Origin: Cognatundibacterium griseum
GTDB taxonomy: Bacteria; Pseudomonadota; Gammaproteobacteria; Burkholderiales; Burkholderiaceae_D
Direction of reading: 5' to 3'
DNA length: 64,000 nt
Assembly: GCF_014284195.1 (NCBI RefSeq)
Contig: NZ_JACOGC010000002.1
Location: 310,001-374,000 of the forward strand
Below, piece by piece: positions 11,158-20,444 of the stretch. Under the pieces are notes generated by a model, which searched no databases, was not told where the DNA came from, and was given only the letters and a program-made list of their open reading frames with translations. A program made the position numbers and the translations under genes. The first letter of the stretch is position 1; each line of letters begins with the position of its first letter.

Positions 11158-13209
11158 ATGGCGGGGCAACTTAACCCACAACTATTATTGGCTGTACCTC
11201 TGGCTCCCCTGGCAGGATCTGCCATTGCGGGCCTGTTAGGCACCAAATTTTTCGGTAACGTCGTGGGGCGAAAAGTCTCACATACTGCAACAATACTTGG
11301 CGTGTTGATTGCTTTTGTGATTTCTTTCATGACCTTGATGGCGCTTAAAGATGGCGCACCGGTATATAACGCTACCTTGTATCAATGGATGCAGGTAGCT
11401 GGTTTAAAACTGGAAGTTGGTTTTCTGGTCGATAATCTGACCGCCATGATGATGTGCGTCGTGACTTTTGTTTCGCTGATGGTGCATATCTACACGATCG
11501 GCTACATGGAAGAAGATGAAGGTTACAACCGCTTCTTCTCCTACATTTCCTTGTTCACCTTCTCCATGTTGATGCTCGTCATGAGCAACAATTTCCTGCA
11601 ACTGTTCTTCGGTTGGGAAGCAGTAGGCCTGGTCTCTTATCTGCTGATCGGTTTTTGGTACACCAGACCGACTGCCATCTATGCCAACATGAAAGCTTTC
11701 CTGGTCAATCGTGTTGGTGACTTCGGCTTTATTCTGGGCATCGGTCTGTTGTTAGCGTATGCCGGTTCCATGAACTACATGGAAGTCTTCGCAAAAAAAG
11801 AAGAACTGGCAAAGCTGATGTTCCCAGGTACCGACTGGATGCTGATTACGGTGGCTTGTATCTGTCTGTTCATCGGCGCGATGGGTAAATCTGCACAATT
11901 TCCGCTGCATGTGTGGCTGCCTGATTCGATGGAAGGTCCAACCCCGATCTCTGCGCTGATTCACGCGGCGACCATGGTGACCGCCGGTATCTTCATGGTA
12001 TCCCGTATGTCGCCGCTGTTTGAATTGTCCGATACCGCCTTGTCCTTCATTATGGTGATCGGTGCGATTACCGCGCTGTTCATGGGCTTCCTCGGTATCA
12101 TCCAGAACGACATCAAGCGCGTGGTCGCGTATTCGACACTGTCTCAGCTCGGTTACATGACTGTCGCTCTTGGTGCTTCTGCCTACTCCGTTGCCGTGTT
12201 CCACCTGATGACACATGCATTCTTCAAAGCGCTGTTATTCCTGGCGGCCGGTTCCGTCATCATCGGCATGCACCATGATCAGGATATTCGCAACATGGGT
12301 GGTTTGCGTAAATACATGCCGATTACCTGGATCACGTCGTTGCTTGGTTCGCTGGCATTGATTGGCACACCTTTCTTTTCTGGCTTCTATTCAAAAGACA
12401 GCATCATTGAGGCGGTGATGGAAAGTCATCTGGCGGGTTCTGGTTTTGCCAAATTTGCCGTGCTGGCCGGTGTGTTCGTAACGGCTTTCTACTCCTTCCG
12501 TATGTACTTTCTGGTATTTCACGGACAAGAACGTTTCGGTAAAGCGCATGCGCACCACGATTATCACGATCACCATGACGACGAAGAAGATGACCATGGC
12601 CACCATGGTCTGGCACCGGGACAAAAGCCACACGAGTCTCCATTAGTCGTGACCCTGCCACTGATCTTGCTGGCGATTCCTTCAGTGATTATTGGTTTCT
12701 TTGCGATCGAACCAATGTTGTTTGGTGACTTCTTTAAGGGGGTGATCTTCGTTGACGAAGCGCATCATTCAATGGAGGCACTCAAAGAGGAATTCCACGG
12801 TGCTGTGCCAATGGCAATCCATGCGCTGACTTCGCTGCCATTCTGGCTGGCATTGGCGGGTGTGGTGGTTTCTTACGTGTTCTATATGGTGAAACCAGCT
12901 ATTCCGGCAGGGATCAAGAAAAATGCCGGCATCATCTATAACCTGCTCGACAATAAGTATTATATGGACCGTTTCAATGAAATCGTCTTTGCCGGTGGTG
13001 CACGTGTACTCGGCGGTGGTTTATGGAATGTTGGTGATAAGGGTCTGATTGATGGATTGATTGTGAATGGAAGCGCTAAGCTTGTAGCCTGGTTCTCCCG
13101 TGCAATTCGTTTGTTCCAGAGTGGTTATATCTATCACTATGCTTTTGTAATGATTTTGGGTGTGCTGGCATTTCTTGTGTATTTCATGCCTTTCCCTTTT
13201 GCTAAATAA
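11158..13209 (+). CDS. nuoL: NADH-quinone oxidoreductase subunit L, with His-rich loop
   Basis: Distal proton-pumping subunit of complex I (683 residues), with an antiporter-like core and a C-terminal lateral helix. Conserved segments include FFGWEAVGLVSYLLIGFWY with the key Glu, and GAMGKSAQFPLHVWLPDSMEGPTPISALIHAATMV with the key Lys and His residues. A striking insertion near residues 464-485 (coordinates about 12547-12612) is made almost only of His, Asp and Glu. It lies in a loop between late membrane helices and is absent from E. coli NuoL. His-rich loops at this place occur in other betaproteobacteria; their role is not known to me. Confidence 0.96.
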   Translation: MAGQLNPQLLLAVPLAPLAGSAIAGLLGTKFFGNVVGRKVSHTATILGVLIAFVISFMTLMALKDGAPVYNATLYQWMQVAGLKLEVGFLVDNLTAMMMCVVTFVSLMVHIYTIGYMEEDEGYNRFFSYISLFTFSMLMLVMSNNFLQLFFGWEAVGLVSYLLIGFWYTRPTAIYANMKAFLVNRVGDFGFILGIGLLLAYAGSMNYMEVFAKKEELAKLMFPGTDWMLITVACICLFIGAMGKSAQFPLHVWLPDSMEGPTPISALIHAATMVTAGIFMVSRMSPLFELSDTALSFIMVIGAITALFMGFLGIIQNDIKRVVAYSTLSQLGYMTVALGASAYSVAVFHLMTHAFFKALLFLAAGSVIIGMHHDQDIRNMGGLRKYMPITWITSLLGSLALIGTPFFSGFYSKDSIIEAVMESHLAGSGFAKFAVLAGVFVTAFYSFRMYFLVFHGQERFGKAHAHHDYHDHHDDEEDDHGHHGLAPGQKPHESPLVVTLPLILLAIPSVIIGFFAIEPMLFGDFFKGVIFVDEAHHSMEALKEEFHGAVPMAIHALTSLPFWLALAGVVVSYVFYMVKPAIPAGIKKNAGIIYNLLDNKYYMDRFNEIVFAGGARVLGGGLWNVGDKGLIDGLIVNGSAKLVAWFSRAIRLFQSGYIYHYAFVMILGVLAFLVYFMPFPFAK

Positions 13210-13235
13210 GTGACCTCGGCCATAAAAATATAATC

Positions 13236-14729
13236 ATGATGCAGTCAACCTCCTCTTTACTCAGCCTGGCGATTTGGTGCCCGATCGCGTTCGGTATCTT
13301 TGTATTAGCTTTTGGTCGAGACAGTAATCCTGGCTTGGTGCGCGGAGTTTCATTAATTGGCTCCTTCGCCAGTTTTCTGGTAACTATCCCTTTAATTTTG
13401 AACTTCGATAATGCTGCACATGGTATGCAGTTTGTTGAGAAGCATGGGTGGATCGAAAAATTTAATATTTTTTATGCACTCGGTATTGACGGTATTTCTC
13501 TATGGCTGGTTCCTCTGACCGCATTCATCACTGTTATCGTTGTGATCGCCGCATGGGAAGTCATTGAAAAACAAGTTGCCCAATATATGGGAGCATTTCT
13601 GATTCTTTCCGGGCTCATGATCGGGGTGTTCTGTGCAACGGATGGCATGTTGTTTTACGTTTTCTTTGAAGCAACATTGATACCTATGTATATTATTGTA
13701 GGTATCTGGGGTGGTCCAAATCGCGTCTATGCTGCGTTTAAATTTTTCCTCTACACCTTGCTCGGATCATTACTGACCCTGGTGGCTATTATTTATTTGT
13801 ATCTGAAGTCGGGGCATTCTTTCGATATTCTGACCTGGCACAAACTCCCGCTGCCACTCTCAACACAGATTATGATTTTCTGTGCGTTCCTGATGGCTTT
13901 TGCTGTGAAGGTGCCAATGTGGCCTGTGCATACATGGTTACCAGATGCGCACGTTGAGGCGCCAACTGGTGGCTCGGTGGTGCTGGCAGCCATTATGCTG
14001 AAGCTCGGCGCTTATGGTTTTCTGCGTTTCTCATTGCCGATTGCACCTGATGCAAGCCATTACATGGCCGGCTTTATGATTACCTTGTCGTTGATTGCCG
14101 TTATCTATATTGGACTTGTTGCATTGGTTCAGGCAGATATGAAAAAACTGGTTGCTTACTCTTCCATTGCACACATGGGGTTCGTGACGCTCGGTTTCTT
14201 CATGTTTAACGATATGTCAGTGCAGGGTGCGATCGTACAGATGATTTCTCACGGTTTTATCTCCGGCGCCATGTTCTTGTGCATCGGCGTTTTGTATGAC
14301 CGAGTTCATTCCCGTCAGATTGCTGATTATGGTGGTGTTGTGAACAAGATGCCTAAATTTGCAGCCTTATTCGTTTTGTTTTCGATGGCGAACTGCGGGC
14401 TTCCTGCGACATCAGGTTTTGTCGGTGAATTTATGGTGATTCTGGGCGCTGTTAAATTCAATTTCTGGATAGGAATGCTTGCTGCAACAGCTTTGATTTT
14501 TGGCGCGGCATATTCTTTATGGATGGTTAAGCGGGTTGTGTTCGGGCAAATTTCAAATGATCATGTTGCGAATTTGAGTGATATCAACAAACGTGAGTTC
14601 TTTATGTTAGGTGTTTTAGCAATTGCAGTTATTGCGATGGGTTTGTATCCGGCACCGTTTACTGACGCAATGCAAGTCTCAGTAACAGACCTTCTGAAAC
14701 ACGTGGCAACATCAAAGTTACCGCTCTGA
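13236..14729 (+). CDS. nuoM: NADH-quinone oxidoreductase subunit M
   Basis: Antiporter-like proton-pumping subunit (497 residues, 14 predicted helices). Family motifs include FYVFFEATLIPMYIIVGIWGG with the coupling Glu, and FAVKVPMWPVHTWLPDAHVEAPTGGSVVLAAIMLKLG with the Lys/His channel residues. Two ATGs lie in tandem at 13236 and 13239 and either could be used; no strong ribosome-binding site decides it. It is followed by a 78-bp gap before nuoN. Confidence 0.96.
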   Translation: MMQSTSSLLSLAIWCPIAFGIFVLAFGRDSNPGLVRGVSLIGSFASFLVTIPLILNFDNAAHGMQFVEKHGWIEKFNIFYALGIDGISLWLVPLTAFITVIVVIAAWEVIEKQVAQYMGAFLILSGLMIGVFCATDGMLFYVFFEATLIPMYIIVGIWGGPNRVYAAFKFFLYTLLGSLLTLVAIIYLYLKSGHSFDILTWHKLPLPLSTQIMIFCAFLMAFAVKVPMWPVHTWLPDAHVEAPTGGSVVLAAIMLKLGAYGFLRFSLPIAPDASHYMAGFMITLSLIAVIYIGLVALVQADMKKLVAYSSIAHMGFVTLGFFMFNDMSVQGAIVQMISHGFISGAMFLCIGVLYDRVHSRQIADYGGVVNKMPKFAALFVLFSMANCGLPATSGFVGEFMVILGAVKFNFWIGMLAATALIFGAAYSLWMVKRVVFGQISNDHVANLSDINKREFFMLGVLAIAVIAMGLYPAPFTDAMQVSVTDLLKHVATSKLPL

Positions 14730-14807
14730 TTTAACAAATGAAAGCAGACCGTTGCTCATTTTTATCGAATAGCGCAACAGCAGATCAATGCTAGTAAACT
14801 GAATAAT

Positions 14808-16283
14808 ATGAACTTCACACCACTTTATCCTGAAATATTTTTGCTGCTGGCAACCTGTGTCATCTTGCTGATTGACATGTTTATTGCAGACAGTAAACGC
14901 AATCTGACCTATGTGCTGACTATCATTACATTAGGTATTTCTGGGGTATTGACCGTTATGACGGCTAGTGAGGGGACTTCCACATATGTCAGTCATAATA
15001 TGTTCGTATCTGATCCGATGTCGATGGTTCTCAAGTTATTTTCTTATCTTGCGGTAGGTATGACACTGGTTTATTCCCGGCAATATGTTGCTGATCGTGG
15101 CATGAGCAATGGTAAGCTGGGCGGGGAATTTTACGTTCTTGCCTTGTTCTCTTTATTAGGTCAGATGGTTATGATTTCGGGAAATAATTTCCTGATTATT
15201 TACCTCGGGCTGGAGTTAATGTCTTTAGCATTGTATGCATTGGTTGCATTGCGCCGTGACCATACGGTGTCTACAGAAGCTGCGATGAAGTATTTTATCC
15301 TGGGTGCCCTCGCATCCGGGTTTATGTTGTACGGTATCTCTATGTTGTATGGTGCAACCGGGTCATTGGAATTGGCAGAAGTTGCCAAAGTCGCGGCCTC
15401 TCCTGCCGCGAATAAAACTATTCTGGTGTTTGGCATTGTATTTTTGGTGGCTGGTCTGGCATTTAAACTCGGTGTTGTGCCATTCCATATGTGGGTTCCT
15501 GACGTGTATCAGGGTGCTCCAACAGCAGTCACTCTGTTACTGGGTGGCGCACCAAAATTAGCGGCATTTGCGATTACTTTCCGCTTATTGGTTGAAGGTT
15601 TATTTCCTCAGGCTGTGGACTGGCAGCAAATGCTGGTTGTGCTGGCCGTCCTCTCGATGGCAATCGGTAATCTGACGGCTATTGCGCAGACGAATCTGAA
15701 GCGTATGCTGGCGTATTCAACAATTTCCCAGATGGGTTTTATGTTGCTGGGAATGTTGTCCGGTGTGGCTCAAGGCAATGTGAGTTTTGCAGCGGATGCA
15801 TATAGTTCTGCAATGTTTTACAGCATTACCTATGTTTTAACGACGCTGGGGACGTTTGGCGTCATTATGTTGATGGCGCGTTCCGGGTTTGAAGCTGAGA
15901 ATCTGGAAGACTTGAAAGGGCTGAATAAGCGTTCCCCCTGGTTTGCATTTGTGATGCTGCTGCTCATGTTCTCATTGGCAGGTATTCCCCCGATGATGGG
16001 CTTTTACGCAAAATTATCCGTATTGCAAGCTGTTGTTGCAACCGGACAAATCTGGCTGGCTGTTGTTGCAGTCTTGTTCTCCCTGATCGGTACTTTCTAT
16101 TATCTGCGCGTTGTAAAACTGATGTATTTTGATGAAGCTGTGGATAATGCAGTCATTAATCCAAGTGCAGATGTACGCATTGTATTAAGCCTGAATGGCG
16201 CAGCGGTATTGCTGTTGGGTCTGATGCCAGGCGGCCTGATGAACATATGTTTAAAAGCAATTGTTAAAACGCTGGCATCCTGA
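14808..16283 (+). CDS. nuoN: NADH-quinone oxidoreductase subunit N
   Basis: Third antiporter-like pumping subunit of complex I (491 residues). Seen are [16 protein letters not shown] with the coupling Glu, [36 protein letters not shown] with the channel Lys, and [20 protein letters not shown]. It completes the full set of 14 nuo genes in standard order. The upstream ribosome-binding site is weak. The DUF2818 gene starts 12 bp after its stop. Confidence 0.96.
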   Translation: MNFTPLYPEIFLLLATCVILLIDMFIADSKRNLTYVLTIITLGISGVLTVMTASEGTSTYVSHNMFVSDPMSMVLKLFSYLAVGMTLVYSRQYVADRGMSNGKLGGEFYVLALFSLLGQMVMISGNNFLIIYLGLELMSLALYALVALRRDHTVSTEAAMKYFILGALASGFMLYGISMLYGATGSLELAEVAKVAASPAANKTILVFGIVFLVAGLAFKLGVVPFHMWVPDVYQGAPTAVTLLLGGAPKLAAFAITFRLLVEGLFPQAVDWQQMLVVLAVLSMAIGNLTAIAQTNLKRMLAYSTISQMGFMLLGMLSGVAQGNVSFAADAYSSAMFYSITYVLTTLGTFGVIMLMARSGFEAENLEDLKGLNKRSPWFAFVMLLLMFSLAGIPPMMGFYAKLSVLQAVVATGQIWLAVVAVLFSLIGTFYYLRVVKLMYFDEAVDNAVINPSADVRIVLSLNGAAVLLLGLMPGGLMNICLKAIVKTLAS

Positions 16284-16295
16284 GGCTTGAATTTT

Positions 16296-16607
16296 TTGAG
16301 TAGCATAACTTCAATCTGGCTGATGGTAGTACTGGCAGTGCTCGCTGCCAATACGCCATTTATGAACGAACGCTGTTTCGCAGTCATTGCGGTACAGCGT
16401 TTTTCTTTGCGTAAGCCGTTATGGTTTAGGGCATTCGAGTTGTTGACGCTTTATTTTGTTGTTGGTGGCATTGGAATGCTGTTGGAAAGAAATGCTGGAA
16501 ATGGATTTCAGCAAGGCTGGGAATTTTATGCGGTCACGTTTTGCCTGTTTCTGGTTCTGGCATTTCCGGGGTTTGTGTTTCGTTATCTGAGAAAAAGACA
16601 TGACTGA
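16296..16607 (+). CDS. DUF2818 family small membrane protein
   Basis: Predicted protein of about 103 residues with three hydrophobic segments (about 5-22, 44-60 and 72-95) and the family signature AANTPFMNER near residue 20. Genes of this family follow nuoN in many betaproteobacteria; no function has been shown to my knowledge, though the position suggests a link to complex I. The frame begins at TTG 16287, but the stop-proximal TGAGG at 16281-16285 is correctly spaced (10 bases) only for the TTG at 16296, so that start is preferred (MSSITSIWLMV). It overlaps the next gene by 8 bp. Confidence 0.8.
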   Translation: MSSITSIWLMVVLAVLAANTPFMNERCFAVIAVQRFSLRKPLWFRAFELLTLYFVVGGIGMLLERNAGNGFQQGWEFYAVTFCLFLVLAFPGFVFRYLRKRHD

Positions 16608-17163
16608 TCTTCTATCAGATCGTCATTTACGGGAAACAAAAATCCACGGTGAACTGGTGTACGAGGGTGATTTCCTGCATATCCAGAAAGATATTATTGC
16701 CTTGCCAGATGGCAAAAATGCATCAAGGGAGTTCATCAGACATCCAGGAGCTGTCGTTATTATCCCCTTGTTATCCGATGGAACCATTTTGATGGAGCGG
16801 CAATTCCGCTATCCTCTGAATCGTGTATTTATTGAGTTTCCAGCCGGAAAAATTGACCCCGGTGAAGATCCCCTAATCTGTGCACAGCGGGAACTCAAAG
16901 AAGAAACAGGATATAGTGCGGCTCAATGGCGGCATCTGTGCACAATTCATAATGCCATAGCGTATTCAGACGAACATCTTGAAATTTATATTGCTGAAGA
17001 ATTGACTCAGGGAACGGCGGCACTGGATGATGAGGAATTTCTCGAAACTTTTAGTGCATCTTCTGCTGAATTGATGCAGTGGGTACGGGATGGAACAATC
17101 ACTGATGTGAAAACGGTGATCGGAATATTCTGGCTGGAGAAAATTTTGAATTCAGCTTGGTAA
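16600..17163 (+). CDS. Nudix hydrolase, ADP-ribose pyrophosphatase type
   Basis: Cytosolic Nudix enzyme (187 residues) that probably hydrolyses ADP-ribose or related nucleoside diphosphate sugars. The Nudix box is complete, from GKIDPGEDPLICAQRELKEE to TGY at about residues 86-108, with REL-x-EE metal ligands. The preceding FPAGKIDPGE and the RQFRYPLN segment match the ADP-ribose/NudF-like group. It overlaps the DUF2818 gene by 8 bp and ends the nuo transcript just before a strong terminator. A metabolite-repair role for NAD-derived ADP-ribose next to complex I is inference. Confidence 0.88.
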   Translation: MTDLLSDRHLRETKIHGELVYEGDFLHIQKDIIALPDGKNASREFIRHPGAVVIIPLLSDGTILMERQFRYPLNRVFIEFPAGKIDPGEDPLICAQRELKEETGYSAAQWRHLCTIHNAIAYSDEHLEIYIAEELTQGTAALDDEEFLETFSASSAELMQWVRDGTITDVKTVIGIFWLEKILNSAW

Positions 17164-17178
17164 AACAATTACAAGACT

Positions 17179-17210
17179 AAAAAAAAGCCGCTGATATCAG
17201 CGGCTTTTTT
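17179..17210. terminator. Bidirectional intrinsic terminator (nuo operon / ETF-QO)
   Basis: A perfect palindrome with GCCGCTGATATCAGCGGC at its core (17187-17204) is flanked by A6 on the left and T6 on the right. It therefore works as a U-tailed hairpin on both strands. It lies between the convergent Nudix and ETF-QO genes. Confidence 0.9.
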
Positions 17211-17214
17211 ACAT

Positions 17215-18885
17215 TTACATATTAGGATAGTTTGGTCCGCCACCACCTTCAGGTGTTACCCAGACGATGTTTTGAGTCGGGTCTTTGATATCGCAGGTCT
17301 TGCAATGTACGCAGTTTTGCGCATTAATTTGCAACTTATCCTGACCATCGTCGGTTTTCATAAACTCATAAACTCCAGCTGGACAATAACGTGACTCGGG
17401 ACCGGCATATTTCGCCAGGTTAATTGCCACAGGTGTATTGCTGTCTTTTAAAGTCAGATGAATCGGCTGGTCTTCAGCATGATTTGTGTTTGAAATAAAT
17501 ACTGAAGACAGCCTATCAAACGTCAATTTTCCATCAGGTTTCGGGTAGACGATCGGTTGAAATTCTGCGGCAGGTCGCAGGCATTCATGGTCAGCATGGG
17601 TATGTTTTAGCGTCCATGGCGCTTTTCCACCAAAAACAATCTGATCAATTCCAACCATCAGAGAGCCAAAATACAGACCTTTACTCATCCACGGTTTAAA
17701 GTTGCGGGCACGGTGCAGTTCGTCGTGTAACCACGAGGCTTCAAAAGCGGTACTGTATGCAGTCACTTCATCATGCTGACGGTTGTCACCTAATGCATCA
17801 AATACAGCAACCGCTGCCAGCATGCCAGTCTTGATAGCCGCGTGGCTTCCTTTAATGCGGCTGGCATTCAGAAAGCCAGCATCACAACCAATTAAGGCTC
17901 CACCCGGGAAAGTGAGCTTAGGCAAGGATTGCAAGCCACCAGCAGTAATAGCACGTGCTCCATAAGCAATTCGTTTGCCGCCTTCGAAGAATTTTCTGAT
18001 TTCAGGATGCGTTTTATAACGCTGAAATTCTTCATAAGGAGATAAGTATGGATTTTCGTAGGCCAATCCGACAACATAGCCAACAGCTACCTGATTATTT
18101 TCCAGGTGATAGAGAAAAGAGCCGCCATAAGTGCTGCTGTCAAGCGGCCATCCTGCAGAGTGAATAACCAGGCCAGGCTGGTGCTTGGCCGGATCAATTT
18201 CCCACAACTCTTTAATCCCGATGCCGTAGGTCTGTGGATCTTTACCTTTGTTCAGATCGAACTGACTGATTAGCTGTTTGCCGAGATGGCCTCTGGCGCC
18301 TTCTGCAAACAAGGTATATTTGGCATGTAATTCCATTCCGAGCTGGAAAGCTGGCCCAGGTTCACCTTCACGATTCACGCCCATATTACCGGTGGCGACT
18401 CCTTTTACCGAGCCATCGTCGTTATAGAGAATTTCTGCGGCAGCAAATCCCGGAAATATCTCGACACCCAGTGATTCTGCCTGCTGACCCAGCCAGCGAA
18501 CTACATTGGCGAGCGAGATGACGTAATTACCGTGATTTTGAAAACAACCAGGCAACATCCAGTTTGGTGTTTTATAGGCTTTGGTTTCTGTTAAGAAAAG
18601 AAAACGGTCTTCTTTTACTTCTGTGTTTAACGGCGCACCTAATTCCTTCCAGTTCGGAAACAATTCCGTTATAGCCTGCGGATCCATAACTGCTCCGGAA
18701 AGAATGTGCGCGCCCAGCTCGCCGCCTTTTTCCAGAACGCAGACAGAGACTTCGTTGCCTTTTTCCGCTGCCATCTGTTTTAATTTGATTGCGGCTGACA
18801 GACCAGCAGGACCGCCGCCAACGATAACGACATCGTATTCCATCGCATCGCGGGGACCGTACTGTTCAAGAATGTTTTGTGTCAT
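17215..18885 (-). CDS. Electron transfer flavoprotein:ubiquinone oxidoreductase
   Basis: Membrane-associated flavo-iron-sulfur protein (556 residues) that oxidises reduced ETF and reduces ubiquinone, feeding electrons from acyl-CoA dehydrogenases into respiration. The N-terminus has a Rossmann FAD site, VVIVGGGPAGLSAA, near residue 20. The C-terminus carries the [4Fe-4S] ligands Cys501 (RYCPAG) and Cys525, 528 and 531 (NCVHCKTC). Length fits the family (about 550). It is monocistronic, convergent with the nuo operon. No etfAB is in the window. Confidence 0.95.
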   Translation of the reverse strand: MTQNILEQYGPRDAMEYDVVIVGGGPAGLSAAIKLKQMAAEKGNEVSVCVLEKGGELGAHILSGAVMDPQAITELFPNWKELGAPLNTEVKEDRFLFLTETKAYKTPNWMLPGCFQNHGNYVISLANVVRWLGQQAESLGVEIFPGFAAAEILYNDDGSVKGVATGNMGVNREGEPGPAFQLGMELHAKYTLFAEGARGHLGKQLISQFDLNKGKDPQTYGIGIKELWEIDPAKHQPGLVIHSAGWPLDSSTYGGSFLYHLENNQVAVGYVVGLAYENPYLSPYEEFQRYKTHPEIRKFFEGGKRIAYGARAITAGGLQSLPKLTFPGGALIGCDAGFLNASRIKGSHAAIKTGMLAAVAVFDALGDNRQHDEVTAYSTAFEASWLHDELHRARNFKPWMSKGLYFGSLMVGIDQIVFGGKAPWTLKHTHADHECLRPAAEFQPIVYPKPDGKLTFDRLSSVFISNTNHAEDQPIHLTLKDSNTPVAINLAKYAGPESRYCPAGVYEFMKTDDGQDKLQINAQNCVHCKTCDIKDPTQNIVWVTPEGGGGPNYPNM

Positions 18886-19195
18886 GGCTGTAATCGCTTT
18901 CTGAAATTTTTCGAACGAACGTGCTAAATTATTTTCAGCATGTTATCTGCGGAACTGGCAATGTGCAAGCAGCCAATTAGATGAAGATATCAATTGCTGA
19001 ACAGGCAGATTCAGGCTGGATTATGGCAGACCGTCCGGTCAAACGCATCTGTTGCATGATCAAAGCGATTGAATTCCAACTGGAATATTCGTTCGGGTTA
19101 AAAATCAATGCAACATTATCCTGCCGCTATGTCATGATAATGGATTAGATGATTAAAGCACATGGGCACATCGCTAAATTCTGACGGAGATACAG
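18886..19195. promoter_or_regulatory. Divergent regulatory gap with three dyads (ETF-QO / SDR)
   Basis: This 310-bp gap between divergent genes holds no ORF I can support. It has several symmetric elements: CGAACGAA (18912-18919) with its inverse TTCGTTCG (19088-19095), the dyad GACCG-TC-CGGTC (19029-19040) and the dyad TTCCA-AC-TGGAA (19074-19085). These could be operators for a fatty-acid/acyl-CoA regulator, a usual control for ETF-QO, but no regulator can be named from the sequence. A ribosome-binding GGAGA precedes the SDR start. Confidence 0.4.
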
Positions 19196-19972
19196 ATGGG
19201 AATAGAAGTTAACTTTGAGGGTAAGGTGGCGTTGATTACCGGTGCGTCGAGCGGTCTGGGCGCTCGGTTTGCCAAAGTGCTGGCTCAGGCCGGGGCGCAG
19301 GTGGTACTGGCTTCGCGAAGAATCGACAGACTCAAGGAGTTGCGTGCAGAGATTGAAGCTGAGGGCGGTGCTGCGCATGTCGTCGCTCTGGATGTTACTG
19401 ATTATTCCAGTATTAAATCTGCGATCGCACATGCTGAAACAGAGGCAGGACCGATTGATATCCTGATCAATAACTCAGGCGTCTCGACTACGCAAAGGTT
19501 AGTGGATGTTACGCCTGACGACTATGCTTATGTGATGGATACGAATCAACGCGGCGCATTTTTTGTTGCCCAGGAAGCGGCGAAACGTATGATTGCACGG
19601 CATAAGGGTGATGTCCGCAAACAACACCGGATCATTAATATCGCTTCAGTTGCCGGCTTGCGGGTGCTTCCACAGATCGGGATTTACTGCATGAGTAAAG
19701 CTGCGGTCGTTCATATGACCAAAGCAATGGCGGTTGAGTGGGGGAAATACGGTATCAATGTTAATGCAATTTGCCCCGGGTATATTTCAACTGAAATTAA
19801 TCAGGAATATTTTGATACTGAACAGGGCCAGAAACTGATTGATATGTTGCCCCGCAAACGGGTCGGTACGCCAGAAGATCTGGATGGTTTGCTGTTACTG
19901 TTGGCAGCGGAAGAGTCGCGATTTATTAATGGCGCTATTGTGGCGGCAGATGATGGAATGAGTGTGCAATGA
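19196..19972 (+). CDS. SDR family oxidoreductase
   Basis: Classical short-chain dehydrogenase/reductase (258 residues) using NAD(P)H. The cofactor motif TGASSGLG is near residue 16, followed by NNSGV, and the catalytic Ser and YxxxK appear in NIASVAG and IYCMSK. The substrate is unknown; the family includes 3-oxoacyl and 3-hydroxyacyl reductases. Its stop overlaps the start of a hotdog thioesterase (ATGA at 19969-19972), so the two form an operon and may act on the same acyl-CoA substrate. A role in acyl-CoA metabolism fits the neighbouring ETF-QO but is inference. Confidence 0.88.
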   Translation: MGIEVNFEGKVALITGASSGLGARFAKVLAQAGAQVVLASRRIDRLKELRAEIEAEGGAAHVVALDVTDYSSIKSAIAHAETEAGPIDILINNSGVSTTQRLVDVTPDDYAYVMDTNQRGAFFVAQEAAKRMIARHKGDVRKQHRIINIASVAGLRVLPQIGIYCMSKAAVVHMTKAMAVEWGKYGINVNAICPGYISTEINQEYFDTEQGQKLIDMLPRKRVGTPEDLDGLLLLLAAEESRFINGAIVAADDGMSVQ

Positions 19973-20418
19973 TCGGGGAGAAGTTCGCCGATAAAAAGTT
20001 GGTTTACACCGTCACGATCCCGGTTCGCTGGGGTGATATGGATGCGATGAGCCACGTCAATAACACCATTTATTTCCGTTACATGGAGCAGGCTCGTATT
20101 GAGTGGCTGACCATGATGGGATGCGCGCCAGACATGCAGGGAAACAGTGCAGTCATCGTTAATGCTCATTGCACCTTTAAAAAACCTCTGACTTATCCGG
20201 ATCAGGTGGAAGTCTGCACTTATATCGCAGCATTGGGGCGCAGCAGCTTTGAAACCATACAGGAAATGCGTTCAGTCGGTGACGGCTATTCTTTGTATGC
20301 AGAGGGTGGGGCAAAGGTAGTGTGGGTCGATGTAAAGACTGGAAAGTCAACACCATTACCGGAGCCGATCCGGCTGAAGTTTAATGAGCTCAAGACGATG
20401 ACGCGGCGTCGGCGCTAA
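19969..20418 (+). CDS. Acyl-CoA thioesterase, hotdog fold
   Basis: Cytosolic thioesterase (149 residues) of the 4-hydroxybenzoyl-CoA thioesterase/YbgC-FadM family, cleaving acyl-CoA to free acid and CoA. The family segment VRWGDMDAMSHVNNTIYFRYMEQ spans about residues 18-40 and includes the catalytic Asp and the helix-start HVNN. The later GRSSFE and GGAKVVWVD fit the hotdog sheet. It is coupled to the SDR gene by a 4-base overlap and is convergent with the PAS-LuxR gene 26 bp downstream. Confidence 0.87.
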   Translation: MIGEKFADKKLVYTVTIPVRWGDMDAMSHVNNTIYFRYMEQARIEWLTMMGCAPDMQGNSAVIVNAHCTFKKPLTYPDQVEVCTYIAALGRSSFETIQEMRSVGDGYSLYAEGGAKVVWVDVKTGKSTPLPEPIRLKFNELKTMTRRRR

Positions 20419-20444
20419 TGTCCAGACACATCAACGGCGTGATG

